This document shows positions 12,993 to 24,171 of a DNA stretch of 64,000 nucleotides, piece by piece (the first letter of the stretch is position 1; every line of letters starts with the position of its first letter). A program made the translations under genes and the position numbers. The stretch comes from Patellaria atrata CBS 101060. Lineage: Eukaryota; Ascomycota; Dothideomycetes; Patellariales; Patellariaceae. The stretch lies in the NCBI GenBank assembly GCA_010093705.1, contig MU006096.1:615908-679907 (forward strand), written 5' to 3'. The notes under the pieces were generated by a model. That model saw only the letters and a list, made by a program, of their open reading frames with translations, had not been told where the DNA came from and searched no databases.

Positions 12993-15859
12993 CTACTGAA
13001 ACCACTCCTGCCCCTCATAAGCCTCCATACTCTCATACCCTTGAACCGGATGCCCCCAGCTCCCACCTACCGCACTCCCGTTAACCCCATTCAACCCATT
13101 AACACCGCCATTAACCCCATTCACGCCGCCAACCCCATTAACCCCCCCATTGATCCCCCACGCCTCCAACCCCTCGGTAGGGATATTCCAATTATCGAAT
13201 CCGAGCGCGAGCTGATTCTGATCCCGGAACCACCAATCCTGACTATCTCTCAGCAACTGATCGACGCCGCCAAACAGCTCGCTGGGACTCGCGCCACTGG
13301 TGTTCGTTGCGCCCGTCGAGTCCAGACTCCCTCTTCCGACGCGGTCGGAGGGTGTGTTCCCCTCTTGATGCGCCCGACGCATGGCGCGCGGAACCTGGAA
13401 CTCCGCCGGGGACTGCGGAGGCATAGAATACCCGTCGCTGGTGCGGCGGAGATATCCCGTCCCGGTCGTGGCTGTGAGACCCATGGCGGGTGCAGCGGTC
13501 ATGTAGGCGACCTGCTGTTGCGGCAACGTCTGTCTCTGTTGCTGCAGTTGGGTTTGACTAAAACTGGGCGAGGTGCGCGGGGGGGGTGTTGCGGCGGACG
13601 ATCTGGGAGAGTGCGTGTCTACGTGCCATGCGCCGAACTTGGCGTCGTTGCGTTGGAGGACGCTGGCCGCTTCCTCGGGCAGCTCTTCGACCTTCCACTT
13701 TTTGGCGAGCACGGAGAGGATGCTTAGGGTGCGGCGGGCGCAGAGCCAGCCCTCGGCGATCTCCTCCATGTGCTTAACGCCATGGATTATGTCGCGTTTG
13801 GCGTTTTTATCTGGTAGATTGAGGAGGTGGATGGTACAAGCTGAGTGTCCGATGTACACCGCTATGTTACAAATTTGACGGAGACCATGGGATCTTTTGT
13901 ATAGTCGGAAGAGTTTGGAGATCATGGCGGCAGCTTGGGTACACATTTTGCGGGGAGACACATGAGATGGAAGTGGAGAGGTTTCTTTATTGTATTTGAG
14001 AAATGGTCGGAAGAGATGGATATAAAGCATTTGGAAGAACATACTGGACAGAAAGCGTTGTTAGTGACTGGAGCGCAACCAAAAGCATCCGAACTTATCA
14101 CTTACTGCATGACGAGTACCTGAGGAAGGATTCCCTCTTTCGGTTCGAACTCTTTGGGAAGATCTCGCCTCCAGCTTTCAAGCCTTTGATGTAATTCACT
14201 TAGCTTCTTCAATTCCGCCTGCTTGCCTTTAGGTTTATCCATATCAATGGGATTATAGAATGAGTTCATCAGATCGCTACTAATCTCGCATAAGCCGGTG
14301 ATCTGTAGTGCAACGGCGCGAGTCCTTGATGGTTGGGAATGAGTATGATTCCAGCCGGAGTCCGTGTGCGCAGACCAGGTCTCTGCGTCTTCTGAGGGGA
14401 AGACATCGACCTTGGGGACAGTCACTATGGACATTGGGAGTTGAGGAAGACGTCCCAAATAGTTTGACCAGCATCTAGTGATAGATTAGATATATTCGGC
14501 CCACTGTGAGTGACGTTAATGAACTTACTTGTCAAAAAGAAAGCAACCCCAAAATGTTATCCTCCTTACGTCCTCTTCCGCCTCATCAATGTTAGTATCT
14601 CTACCCGTTGATAAGACACCAGAATCAAGGTTCAAACCCAGATCACAGGCCATCCGGAAACTCATTCCACTGTAAACCCAACCTTTGGCTTCGCGTCCAC
14701 AACCAGCCTCTCTAACAGACATAAGTGCTAGGGCCTGGACAGTTGTCAACTTCGCCTTTTCGTGTTCATCATTTTCCATAATCAATCGTTTTGCCTCCTT
14801 GAAGAAATGGTCACCAGCCGATCCTGGATCATCTGGGAATTCTCGAGCGCCAGGGTGAGATGTAAAGTGACAGCCCAAAGCTAACATCGCATTTACTAAG
14901 AGAGGGGTACAATATTCCGTTCTCCGACGTGTGCTGGACGGCTGCTTCCCCAGGCTGAAATCCCTGTAGAACAGTTGTTTCGATAGAGTTGTGAAGTAGG
15001 CGTAGTGCCAGGTAAAGTACATGTTCATGAGATGCACAATAAGTTCCGGGTCGGATGTTACTGTTGTCCAGGATGTGATGGGATTGTCTTGCTGATATTG
15101 CTCTGCCGCAGCATTGTTTTCATCGTCTGATTCTGGCCCGAGGTATATTAGATGTGATGTCCCTCCGATGTAGCGTGTTGAACCATCTTCCAGACGCAAT
15201 GCTCCCATCTTCCCAGAGAGTTTCTTTTCAAACATGTGAGTTGGCCCTGAGACGTTGTTCTGTATAGCCTCTTCTTCTTCTTCTTCCTCTTCTATACCAT
15301 TCTCCTTTGCTATGATAGCCTCCGCGACGGTGTCCAAGCTTTCGCAAGTCCGGATCTGGCGTACCAGTTCGGGTACTTCATCTTCAGGGTAGTTTAAGAT
15401 GGCTTGGATTAAGGTTTGCAGGGTAGAGTTCCTCGTCTTAAGGTTGTCGATATCTTTCTTGTAGACGCCCTTCCTTCGATGGTCCGAGTTGGGGTCATAG
15501 ACGCATTCGGTATTGTATACGGATGAACAAGCGGCGCATGCGGGCGTTTGACCGTCGCACTGGAAGAAAGCGGAAGGGTTAGCAAGAATATCTTCCAAAG
15601 TGTACGTAACAGACGCGCGGAGAAGATGTCTTACTTTCGACTTCCTGCGTCGACAAGCGATACAAGCGGTGCTCACACATCTGCGTTTGGTACTGTCATC
15701 GGCGCTGCTGTCCTTCTTCCTGTTCCTGACCCGAGACTTGGTGGTCGCACTTTTCCGCGGAGATTCATCCTGAGGGCCGGGTGATTGCTTGATGGGGATG
15801 GGAGGGTCTTGATCTTGTGCTGGGCCACCTTCCATTGGCGATGTGCAACGTAAAACCAA
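12993..15859 (-). CDS. NirA/NIT4-like Zn2Cys6 nitrogen regulator
   Basis: Predicted nuclear transcription factor of the nitrate-regulator type. Four exons: 15859-15635, 15559-14529, 14474-14106 and 14043-12993 (891 aa, close to the roughly 890 aa of Aspergillus NirA). The zinc cluster is split by intron 1: CIACRRRKSK at residues 66-75, then CDGQTPACAAC and a final Cys at about 94. It continues YDPNSDHRRKGVYKKDIDNL and a helical stretch with NSTLQTLIQAILNYPEDEV, which matches the NIT4/NirA linker. Residues about 185-192 are a Glu run. The fungal-specific TF domain lies near 260-480 (WHYAYFTTLSKQLFYRDF, YSGMSFRMACDLGLN, FWGCFLFDKCWSNYLGR). The C-terminal third is Gln-rich and then Asn-Gly-Val-rich (about 835-870). 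The family assignment is firm, but whether this is the nitrate regulator or a paralogue is not. Confidence 0.85.
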
Positions 15860-17283
15860 AGACCTTTTCCCCGGGAGAAAACAGTTGGTGTTAGGACTGT
15901 TAGAAGTGAACGCTTTGCGAAAATTTTGTCAAGCTGTCCCCTCAGCAATTCTGTCAGAAGTACCTGCGAAAGAATACCGACCGTGATAAACCCGGACCGG
16001 ACGTAAGAGCAGACTTTTCCAATGATAGGAGCTGAGAGCTGGATCTAGAGATGGTGTGCATATTACTTTCTTTCCCTTGAACTAGTTTCTACTGGGCATT
16101 GATTTGTTCTCTCATTATTCTCACAGAAGCAAGGTCACCCAAAGCCGGACATGATGTGGTGAGTATTTCTTTTTGATGCTGACAAACGTGGCAACGTTCA
16201 ATGAACGACGGGGGAAGGTCATCCCCGCCATCATTGAGGTAATGGGGGTGGGGAGGGGGGTGAGGGAGGGGCCAAGGGGGGTGAGGGAGGGGCCAAGGGA
16301 GGTGAGGGAGGGGCTAAGGGGGGTCAAGGCGGGGTGTGGGAAAAGCCAGACAGGAATCTCGTCGTTCCATAGGGAATGACAGGACCGATGACAGAGCACT
16401 AAAGGGTACCCTTGGTAGCTCTAGCCTCAAATTGGATATCTCGGTACTACTTCCGCTCCCCGCTATCATGACCCTATCTCCTGGCCATTAGGGGAGAAGA
16501 CATTTTCAGCATTCATGCAGCATACCTCCATCTTCCATTGTACAGTACACCGTTCGCTGCTGTACGTTTTCCAGGCCGCTCCTTCCTACTTGACAATAAG
16601 CAACTTTGACGTACCATCGACGTCACATGCATCGCTACCAAGTCGCCAAAACAATCGCTTGCGCGTCGATCTGTACAGAGGGCGTAGACCTACCCGGACA
16701 GTAAGGAGTTCCTAGTCGTAGCCCTATCATGGTTGTAGGTACCCTGTACAGAACACGTCAAACCGCTGTCTCTAAAGACATAATTGCAATGCCTTTTTGG
16801 ATTTTAAGTGCTAGCTATCTCTGTACAGAAATCGGAAAGAGATGAAACGGCGCCCTGTGCATATTGAAGAGCTGGGGAGGAAGAAGATGCTGGCAGGAGA
16901 TAAGCCATGCACCGTACGAAAATATCTCATGCCGTACCAAAATCGTATCCTCCAACCGAGAACCGTACCGCTGAAAGCTTCTGAGGTGCTCCAGCAGTTG
17001 GCTTTCGATATGAAAAACTAAAGTCCTGGAATGCTAAATAGGTGAGAAAACTGAACTTCCCAGTGATATCGTACAGCCCACCATATCCTAAATCTTGCAG
17101 TAAATGGAATCGTGCAGAATAGAAATCGAAAGGGTAGATGCCCCGAGATGGTTCTAGATCCAGCTTTTCGTACAGCACATCAACCTAATCAATGGATAGC
17201 TTGACGGTCAAGGTCCATCTTCAAGCTCGAAAGCTAGTTTGTTGAGGCGACGGATCGGTAGCCGTAAAGTCCTCACGACAAGG
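15860..17283. other. Intergenic region upstream of the NirA-like gene
   Basis: The NirA-like promoter lies next to 15859, and the 3' flank of the SNF2/RING gene lies next to 17283. The stretch holds a G-rich 21-bp tandem repeat at 16260-16322 and several TGTACAG words near 16540-16825. No gene is supported, and the small frames on both strands overlap each other. Confidence 0.6.
16260..16322. repeat. G-rich 21-bp tandem repeat
   Basis: Three near-identical copies of a 21-bp unit (GTGAGGGAGGGGCCAAGGGG plus one G) start at 16260, 16281 and 16302. Decaying copies run to about 16345 and a G-rich lead-in starts near 16243. Runs of three to six G on the plus strand could form a quadruplex. The repeat is about 400 bp upstream of the NirA-like start codon. 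Confidence 0.85.
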
Positions 17284-20200
17284 CTAAAGAGAGTCTGCCA
17301 GAGCGTCCTCCTCGGCGGAAACGTCTACCATTCTGTGCTGCTCAGGATCTTCGACCAGTATGAAAGGTTGACCCGATTTAATTGTACGAGTCGGTCCAAA
17401 AAGACGCAAGAGATCCTCTATAAGGATGCTGTAAAACATATCAGTAAGCGAGACATCTACGTGAATACAGTACACTGACCTCTCCGCGGTACCGCCATCC
17501 TCCATCACCTTGTCAATCTCAATCTGTTTGGTCTCTTGCATTTTGAGCAGATTTTGATCGACTGTGTTGTTGACCACGATCCGTGTCATATAGGTCTCTT
17601 GTTTTTGTCCAATGCGGAAGACTCTGCAAAAAGCTAACACATCCTTAGCCCGTGTCCCACATGAAACTGAATGTGATTTTACCTTGCTGCTCTATGGCTT
17701 TATTCCACCAAGGGTCCATAATGATGACCCGAGATGCCATAGTAAGATTTAGGCCCACTGGTTCTATCAGTCAGTAGCGATCTGGTAACTTAGGTGATAG
17801 TAACTTTACCACCACCACATTTGAGAGACGCCACCAAAACCTTCGACTCGCATTCTTTATCCCCAAAGTCCTTGAGGGTCTTGGCCTTAGCTTTCTTACT
17901 CATCTGTCCCGAAAACTAGGAGTTGGGTTAGCATTGAATATGGAACATAAAGAAAAGTTCGTACGGTTAAGCATGGCCAACCCTCGTCAGCCAACATGCT
18001 AGAAAGAATATAAATCCTAATATGATCAGTGTCCGACTATTTTGTTTAGAAAGAATGTCGTACATATTAAGCCACTGCGTGAATACGATGATCTTGCAAT
18101 CGGGGTCTTCTCGAAGCCAGTTCAGGATCTGCGCTTTTACTGCGACTGTCTTTGCCGAGGGGAGCACATGTCGTTCCATTGCAAGCCAGTCTTTCATGCC
18201 ACGTCGCCGAAGTTCCTTTTCGTATTTTGTTAATTTCTCTTTTGTTTCCTCAGTATCTAATGGAGTTGCTCCCTCGGTTGGATCCTCAGTTGGCTCCTCG
18301 GCTGGGTCATCTGCTGGTAACTCGGCTGGGTCGACCTTCTGGAAGTGAAAAAATCTGGAATCACAAGCGGTGCATGTGGGATATCTGTCTACTTTACTTG
18401 CTCCTTCCGGTGGTAATGGAAGACATGATTCGCAGTAGATGTGGGAACAACTGGTTCGAAAAGGCTCTTCAGGCTTCTGATTGCAGGCGGAGCAAGGTGC
18501 ATCATTTTGACTGAGAGCGTTATCCTTTCCGCCCTTCAACTGTTCCAAATACGGTAGGAAGTTGTATGATTTACCATGCAATCCGCCGTAGGTGTCATCC
18601 TCGTCAACTGCGGACATCGGAACTGCGGCACACGATACGATGGGCACTGTCGTGGTTGCTGATTCTGCACTCCGCTGAGCTGCGATGAGGACGTTACGAA
18701 TATGAGCTATTTGTCGAGTGCTGTTGACATCTGCATCGGTCAAGCCCTCTTCCACAACAGCTCGAAGTTTCGCAACATCCTCACGATCCAAAAGATCATA
18801 AATCGCGATCTGTACCAATAATGGGTGGCTGGCCAACTGTCGAAGCTTTAGAAGCATAGTGTAGATATGGCGATACCGGGTTTTTAGTTCTCCATTTCTA
18901 GAGATCTGGTTGATTCTGTTTATCATTCTCTTGAGTACGATGTCGTAAATCGCTCTCTCCACTGTGTTAAGCTCGCACTGGATTGTGACCGGTGTTGCTC
19001 TCGGCAACTTCAAGATTGGTGCACCAAAGAGTTGATCCCGATGAGTACGCCGGATCATAAACTGGCTTAGACGAGCGAGCAGTCTGGAGGCCTTATCCAT
19101 ATCGCCGTCGCCACAGTAATTTTCCTTGAAGACAGTGACCGAACCTGTGTATGGTACCTGGAGAAATTTGAAATATGGGTATAATTCCTGTTCACTCTTA
19201 ATTCATGTTCTACGGAATGACTGAAAAACCTACCTCGATAGTATTCATGATAGGGGTACCGCTCAGAGCCCATCGACGTTTCGCAATCAAGCCGCGACAT
19301 GCGATGGAAGTATGCGATTTATAGTTCTTGATTGCCTGCGCTTCATCAAGAACCTGAATCGTAGGTAAGTAATTTTCAGGTCTGACTGGGAAATATTATC
19401 TTACCACACGATAAAATACGACTCTGTGGAGCAGACCTCTCTCTTCAGCCAGATATTTATTCCACCAAACTATCTTTTCTTCAGATGTCTGCAATTCCTT
19501 GGGTGGGTCGCATTTTGGGTAGGATTTTGAGACCTCGTAGTAAGTGGTGAGACTTGGAGCAAGGTTAGTACATCAAATGAAAGTAGTCTACATAAGGGAC
19601 TTACACGAAATCGTGAGCCAATAGATTCTCTTCCTCGAGCGTAGACTCTGATTTATCATTTGAACGATACTTTATGACGTTCCCTATCCAATCGTCCTCA
19701 CAATGCGCCTTGATCTCATTACCCCCTTTCCATAAGATCAGCCTAAGTATAAAGAACATAGGCAGAATATACTCACATTGACTGATGAGAGACGCCGGAA
19801 CAACAATGAGCGTTGTTTGGCGGTCTACGGACTTCGTGTTTTTAGACTTAGCGGGTCGACTAGTTATGATATTCGCTGTACATGGTTATTTTCAAGAATT
19901 CGACGTTTTAGGGGGAAGGCCTACCAAGCATCATCACAGTCTTTCCAAGCCCCATCTGATCAGCATTCAAGCCGCCGAATGGCCCGTTCTTGTCTTCTTC
20001 CCTTTCTCTCATAAAGCCCGCTCCGAGGACTTGGTGATGGGTCAAGGAAGATTTCATTCCTTTCACGCGCCAACCGGAATTCCCATTCGGCATGCACCGT
20101 CCACGTCCGAAAACCTTTGCCGCCTCTAATAACATAGCCTTGTCGCCACTCGCTGATTTTCTCCTATCCTCTGGCAAAGACGCAATCAACTGTGCGAGGG

Positions 20201-20834
20201 CACTCTGCTTTTTGTTATTTCCATTGAGCGCTTCGTTTTCGGGAAGTTCGGGTTGTCGTGCGCCGGATTCATTCTCCCTAGATGCTTCAAACACATCAAC
20301 ATCCACCAGATCTTGCGAATCTAACTCTCGAGCGGCTGCTACCGTCCTCTTCTTTCGGGTAATCGTGTTCGGTGAAAATTCTCTGCTTACTACGACTTTG
20401 TTCTGCCCTTCGCGTCCTTCCTTTCCCAGTACATTTGATATCCACATTTTCACATTCTTCTTCGTTCTACCATCCATACTTGGTATGTTTGCCGTCTCTT
20501 CACCGCTCCTCACCTTCCTCTTCTTTTTCTTAGCGTCTGCTGCTAATATATGCTCTATCCCCGCCATCAGGGATTGGTTTTGCTCCTCATCAATGATCTG
20601 AGCGGAGCTTGCTTTGGCCTTTGTCAAAGATCTAGTGTGGTGTAACTCAGGAATGATTGGTTTGCTGTTCGATGTATGAGTAAGAGCCAAATATCAATAG
20701 GGAGTGACTTACATGTCCTCATCCTCGCTGACGAATAATCCCTCAGGGTTTTCGCGAAGATTGCCATTATCCTCCGAGGTTAGGTCTATGGCATTGTCCT
20801 TGCTATCGCCCTTTTGCGGTGTTGCATCGGCCAT
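17284..20834 (-). CDS. SNF2-family ATPase with RING finger (Rad5/Rad16-like)
   Basis: Likely a chromatin or DNA-repair translocase with E3 activity. Twelve exons: 20834-20713, 20664-19925, 19875-19777, 19725-19605, 19552-19405, 19353-19234, 19157-18064, 17998-17965, 17915-17810, 17757-17683, 17633-17480 and 17428-17284 (985 aa). The N-terminal 240 residues are acidic and basic, with no fold visible. Walker A is [14 protein letters not shown] (about 278), motif Ia is [14 protein letters not shown], and the DEAD-box equivalent is LDEAQAIKN (about 413). [12 protein letters not shown] and [17 protein letters not shown] follow. A C3HC4-type RING begins at about 672 ([20 protein letters not shown], then CESC and CTAC) and lies inside the ATPase. 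Helicase C has [27 protein letters not shown] and [14 protein letters not shown]2-RING-HELICc order defines the Rad5/Rad16 group. The intron at 18063-17999 is the least certain, because it removes YDILSK, which looks family-like. Confidence 0.9.
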
Positions 20835-22237
20835 CGTGGAGATGTTCCGGTAAGATAGAACTGTCAGGATGATGTGCTGGAAAAGTGATACTGGCTTTTT
20901 ACATATAAAGACTTCTTGCGATGTTCAGGACTTTGAGGGGTGTTGGATAGTTTGACTGATGCTGGAGTAGAGATAAAGAATATGCTTTGAGCTGCGAGAA
21001 AACGATATGAGAAAAGAGAAGAAGGTTAAGTTTAGAAGGCCTGGAGAGAGTAGTAAAGAGTGCAATAGAAGGGTATCGACCGAATTGCAAACAAACAACT
21101 TAGCATGGAATGAGAGGAGTCAGCTAGTTACGGATTAGGCGGTGTTACCATGAGCTGATATAGGAAGAGTTCATTAATCAAATATGTCGTTTGCTGTGTG
21201 TGAAATGAGACCAATATGGCGGTATCAAATTACTTAGTTTCAGTTGGCTGGATATGATGCTCGTCTGATAAAGCGGTCGACAGTTCTCGAAACGGAGTTG
21301 TCGCCCTTCTACCCTTTGGATTTCCTCTCTTATAATTCAAATGAAACGACAAGAGTCAATAGAAGATGGAATGATTCTACGGAATGTCATGGAGCACTTG
21401 ACTATAACCTTCAACGAGATAAGAAGAGCAAACGAAGAATCCGACCCTAACTCGCCCAAACGAGACGGCAAGGGAACATTGACACTATGAGCGGTAGACT
21501 TCACCCAAAAACATGTGAATTCAGAACCGGCTTGTTGATGTCTGGACGGGAAGTGCGGTGTGCAATAGTGTAATCCATACCAGCCATGTCTCTAATCAGA
21601 TATCCAAACCCACCTTCAACAAGGTCACTAGAACTAGCTTCTATGACATTGAAGCTAGAAGTAGATCAATGTCCTGATATTTATTGAGCGTAGGAAGAGA
21701 AGTAAAGGTGGTCAATGGAGGATGAAGGTTCGAATATGTAAAGGGGTTCGGCGTGTAATGCATTCTGGAGCACAGACGAGGATGAACTAAGTGTGAAGTA
21801 GAGCATGTACTGCTGTGTTGGACACTAATAAAAATACGATTCGTCTTCTCATCCCTAGAAAAATTAGCGGTTGAGGTTAATCAGGGTAACGGTAACTTAT
21901 CTTAAGTATTTATTACGCACCACTGATGTGTGCTACTTGCTTCCACATCAACAAGTCTAAACATTCTGAACACGGCTAGAGAATTGCTTAATTCAATTGC
22001 ACATCATATGCGTCCCATATGTAAAGCATTTCGGCAAAGGGTGCATGACTATCAAGAAAGAGTCCAATATGATGATACACTATCCAGAAAAGACCTGATT
22101 AATGAGATAGTGAAGCCTCCCTTCCCCTTTTCGCCTACGCTTGCTGAAATCATAATACCAACAAGAAAGGATATCGAGATGCACCGTGTACTATGCATTC
22201 ATATTATACCAACCACAAAAGAAAATGATATGCCTTG
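20835..22237. other. Intergenic region, no gene recognised
   Basis: Lies between the start of the SNF2/RING gene and the stop of the Ca2+/H+ exchanger gene. Frames at 20899-21090, 21244-21450 and 21930-22268 have no recognisable domain and unbiased composition. Nothing else stands out. Confidence 0.5.
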
Positions 22238-24171
22238 CTATCTGCACTCTTCTGATCTCCTGGGATAGAAGTATGCTGCGATGGCAATGATGATATATGT
22301 AGCTATCAGAAGCACACCCTCGAGCCAATCTAAAATCGTGTCAATAATCGAACCGGAAGTGAGTTATAGAGAATGAACTTACGGGATTTGCCGTCTTGTA
22401 TGAGATAATTCACCAAGAGAACGGCAACAAAGAGAACAGCAATTTGGAATCCATCAAAATACAGTGACATACACTCTGTTCCCATAATCCAGCCGAGTAT
22501 AACTGTAAATGGGAGAACCAGAAGGGCGATCTGCATGCTTGAACCCACCGCAACACCGATTGCAAGATCCATCTTGTCTTTGATGGCTACTGTCACAGCA
22601 GTAGCGTGCTCGGCGGCATTCCCGACGATAGGAATGAGAATCAGACCAACGAATGTTTCCGAAATACCACCACCCTCTCCGGTAACGGAATGTATACCAT
22701 CCACCATAAAGTCGGCGCAAAGTGCGACGAGCACAGTAGAAACGAGCAAGGTTATTAGGGCACCGATGACGGTGAGGTTAGGCTCTTCCTTCTCTTCATC
22801 CTTCTCTACTCCTACTGGACTTTGCATCAGATTTTCTGCGTTGACTCGACCGCCGGCGGTAGCAGCGTTGCCGGCTCCAATACTAGCAATGCCTCGTTGT
22901 GTAGAACCGTCTTCTATCTTGTTTCGTTTTCGTTTTTCAACTTTTTGACTTGGTTCATTGAACATGTGAACGTGAGACTTGAGTTGAAAGAAGAGATAGC
23001 ATCCATAGACCAGAAGTAAAATGACAGATGTTCCGCGCGATAGTGGTGCGACCCCGGTTTCACCAGCTTCGGACCACTCGTGAAATGCCGTAGGAATGAG
23101 CAGACTCCCAATACACAATGCAAGCATGCTTGCCGCTGTCTGGGCGACGGTTACGTTGAAGAATTGTTCGAATCTATTCACACCACCCAAGAAAAATGCC
23201 ATTCCCATTACAAGAAGGAGGTTCGAGAGCATTGACCCGATCAGAGACGTTTTGACGATGTTGTACTCGTGTTTTACCAGGGCGAGGATTGATACAATTA
23301 GCTCAACCGCGTTACTAAAAAAAAAAATGTGTTAGCTTATACTCTGAAGGGACTATATTACCCTACTCACCCAAATGTCGCATTGAGAAGGCCACCGATC
23401 GTCTCCCCGACATGAAGAGCAATTTCCTCAGTCGCATAGCTCAGAGTTCCAGCCAAGGGGATAATAGCAATAAAATTCACGACGAAATTAATATAATCCG
23501 GTTTGACGTGAGCATAATTGACGGCAAACCCTATTGGGACGAACACGAAAAGGACGTTTATCCATGACCCCAATACTACTGTGCGAAATTGTGATGCAAA
23601 TGTAAGTTTTCTTCTAGGCTTGGAGCTCTGAGTGTTTGTTCGCGTCCGCTTTTCGTTCTCTTCACGTTTCCTCTTGAGTTTCAGAAACTTTCTGAACCTC
23701 CTCCTAGGCCTTTGCCCAGCATCGACATCAGCTGTAGGTGACTCTACAGGCTCATCCGAGACCTTAGTTTCTTTTGGGAATTGTTCAATGGGCGCAAATT
23801 TGTGTGGCGGAAAATGAGTGCTAGTGGCAGAGCCTGGGTTCGTTGGTAAGGTACTTGCATGCTGAGGACCTTCAAAGTCCCTATTATCCTCTTTACTACC
23901 CAATTGCCGTCTGTGCTCCATTTCAGGTGTCACACATGATTCAGAATGGTTATCCGGGACGACATTGTTGGCCTCTAAATCAGAATCACTGATTAATCGC
24001 TCTCGATCGCGAGGAGTGACGCGTGCGAAAGGGTTAAAATTTCTCGCTCCTTGTTCGGTTTTCCATGCCGCATGCCGTGCTTTCGACCGTATAGAATCTA
24101 ACGAAGAGTGTTAACAGACCATGGTCACTTTCAGAAGCTATGATGTTATGTGCTTAGGGTGACTAACGCAT
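22238..24171 (-). CDS. Vacuolar-type Ca2+/H+ exchanger (CAX/Vcx1 family)
   Basis: Moves cytosolic Ca2+ into the vacuole in exchange for protons. Exons: 24171-24168, 24097-23371, 23314-22383 and 22329-22238 (584 aa). The N-terminal ~180 residues are hydrophilic, with a basic patch (RPRRRFRKFLKLKRKREEN). The first hydrophobic span follows (LGSWINVLFVFVPIGFAV). The two CAX signature repeats are present: LLNATFGNAVELIVS spanning intron 2, and IPIVGNAAEHATAVTVAIKD in the second half. They are separated by an acidic loop (EKDEEKEEPN). About eleven hydrophobic segments are visible, and the last one (LLIATYIIIAIAAYFYP) is in exon 4. The first exon is only ATG plus one base. That model closes the frame, but a different upstream start is possible because no other ATG precedes the conserved core in frame. 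Confidence 0.92.

Noticed and set aside
13041-13727. 228-codon plus-strand frame
   Set aside because: It is the antisense shadow of the NirA-like C-terminal exon; the Pro-Ile-Asn repeats mirror the Asn-Gly-Val repeats of the real gene.
20092-20601. 169-codon plus-strand frame
   Set aside because: Antisense of exon 2 of the SNF2/RING gene, whose splice-joined motifs are far stronger.
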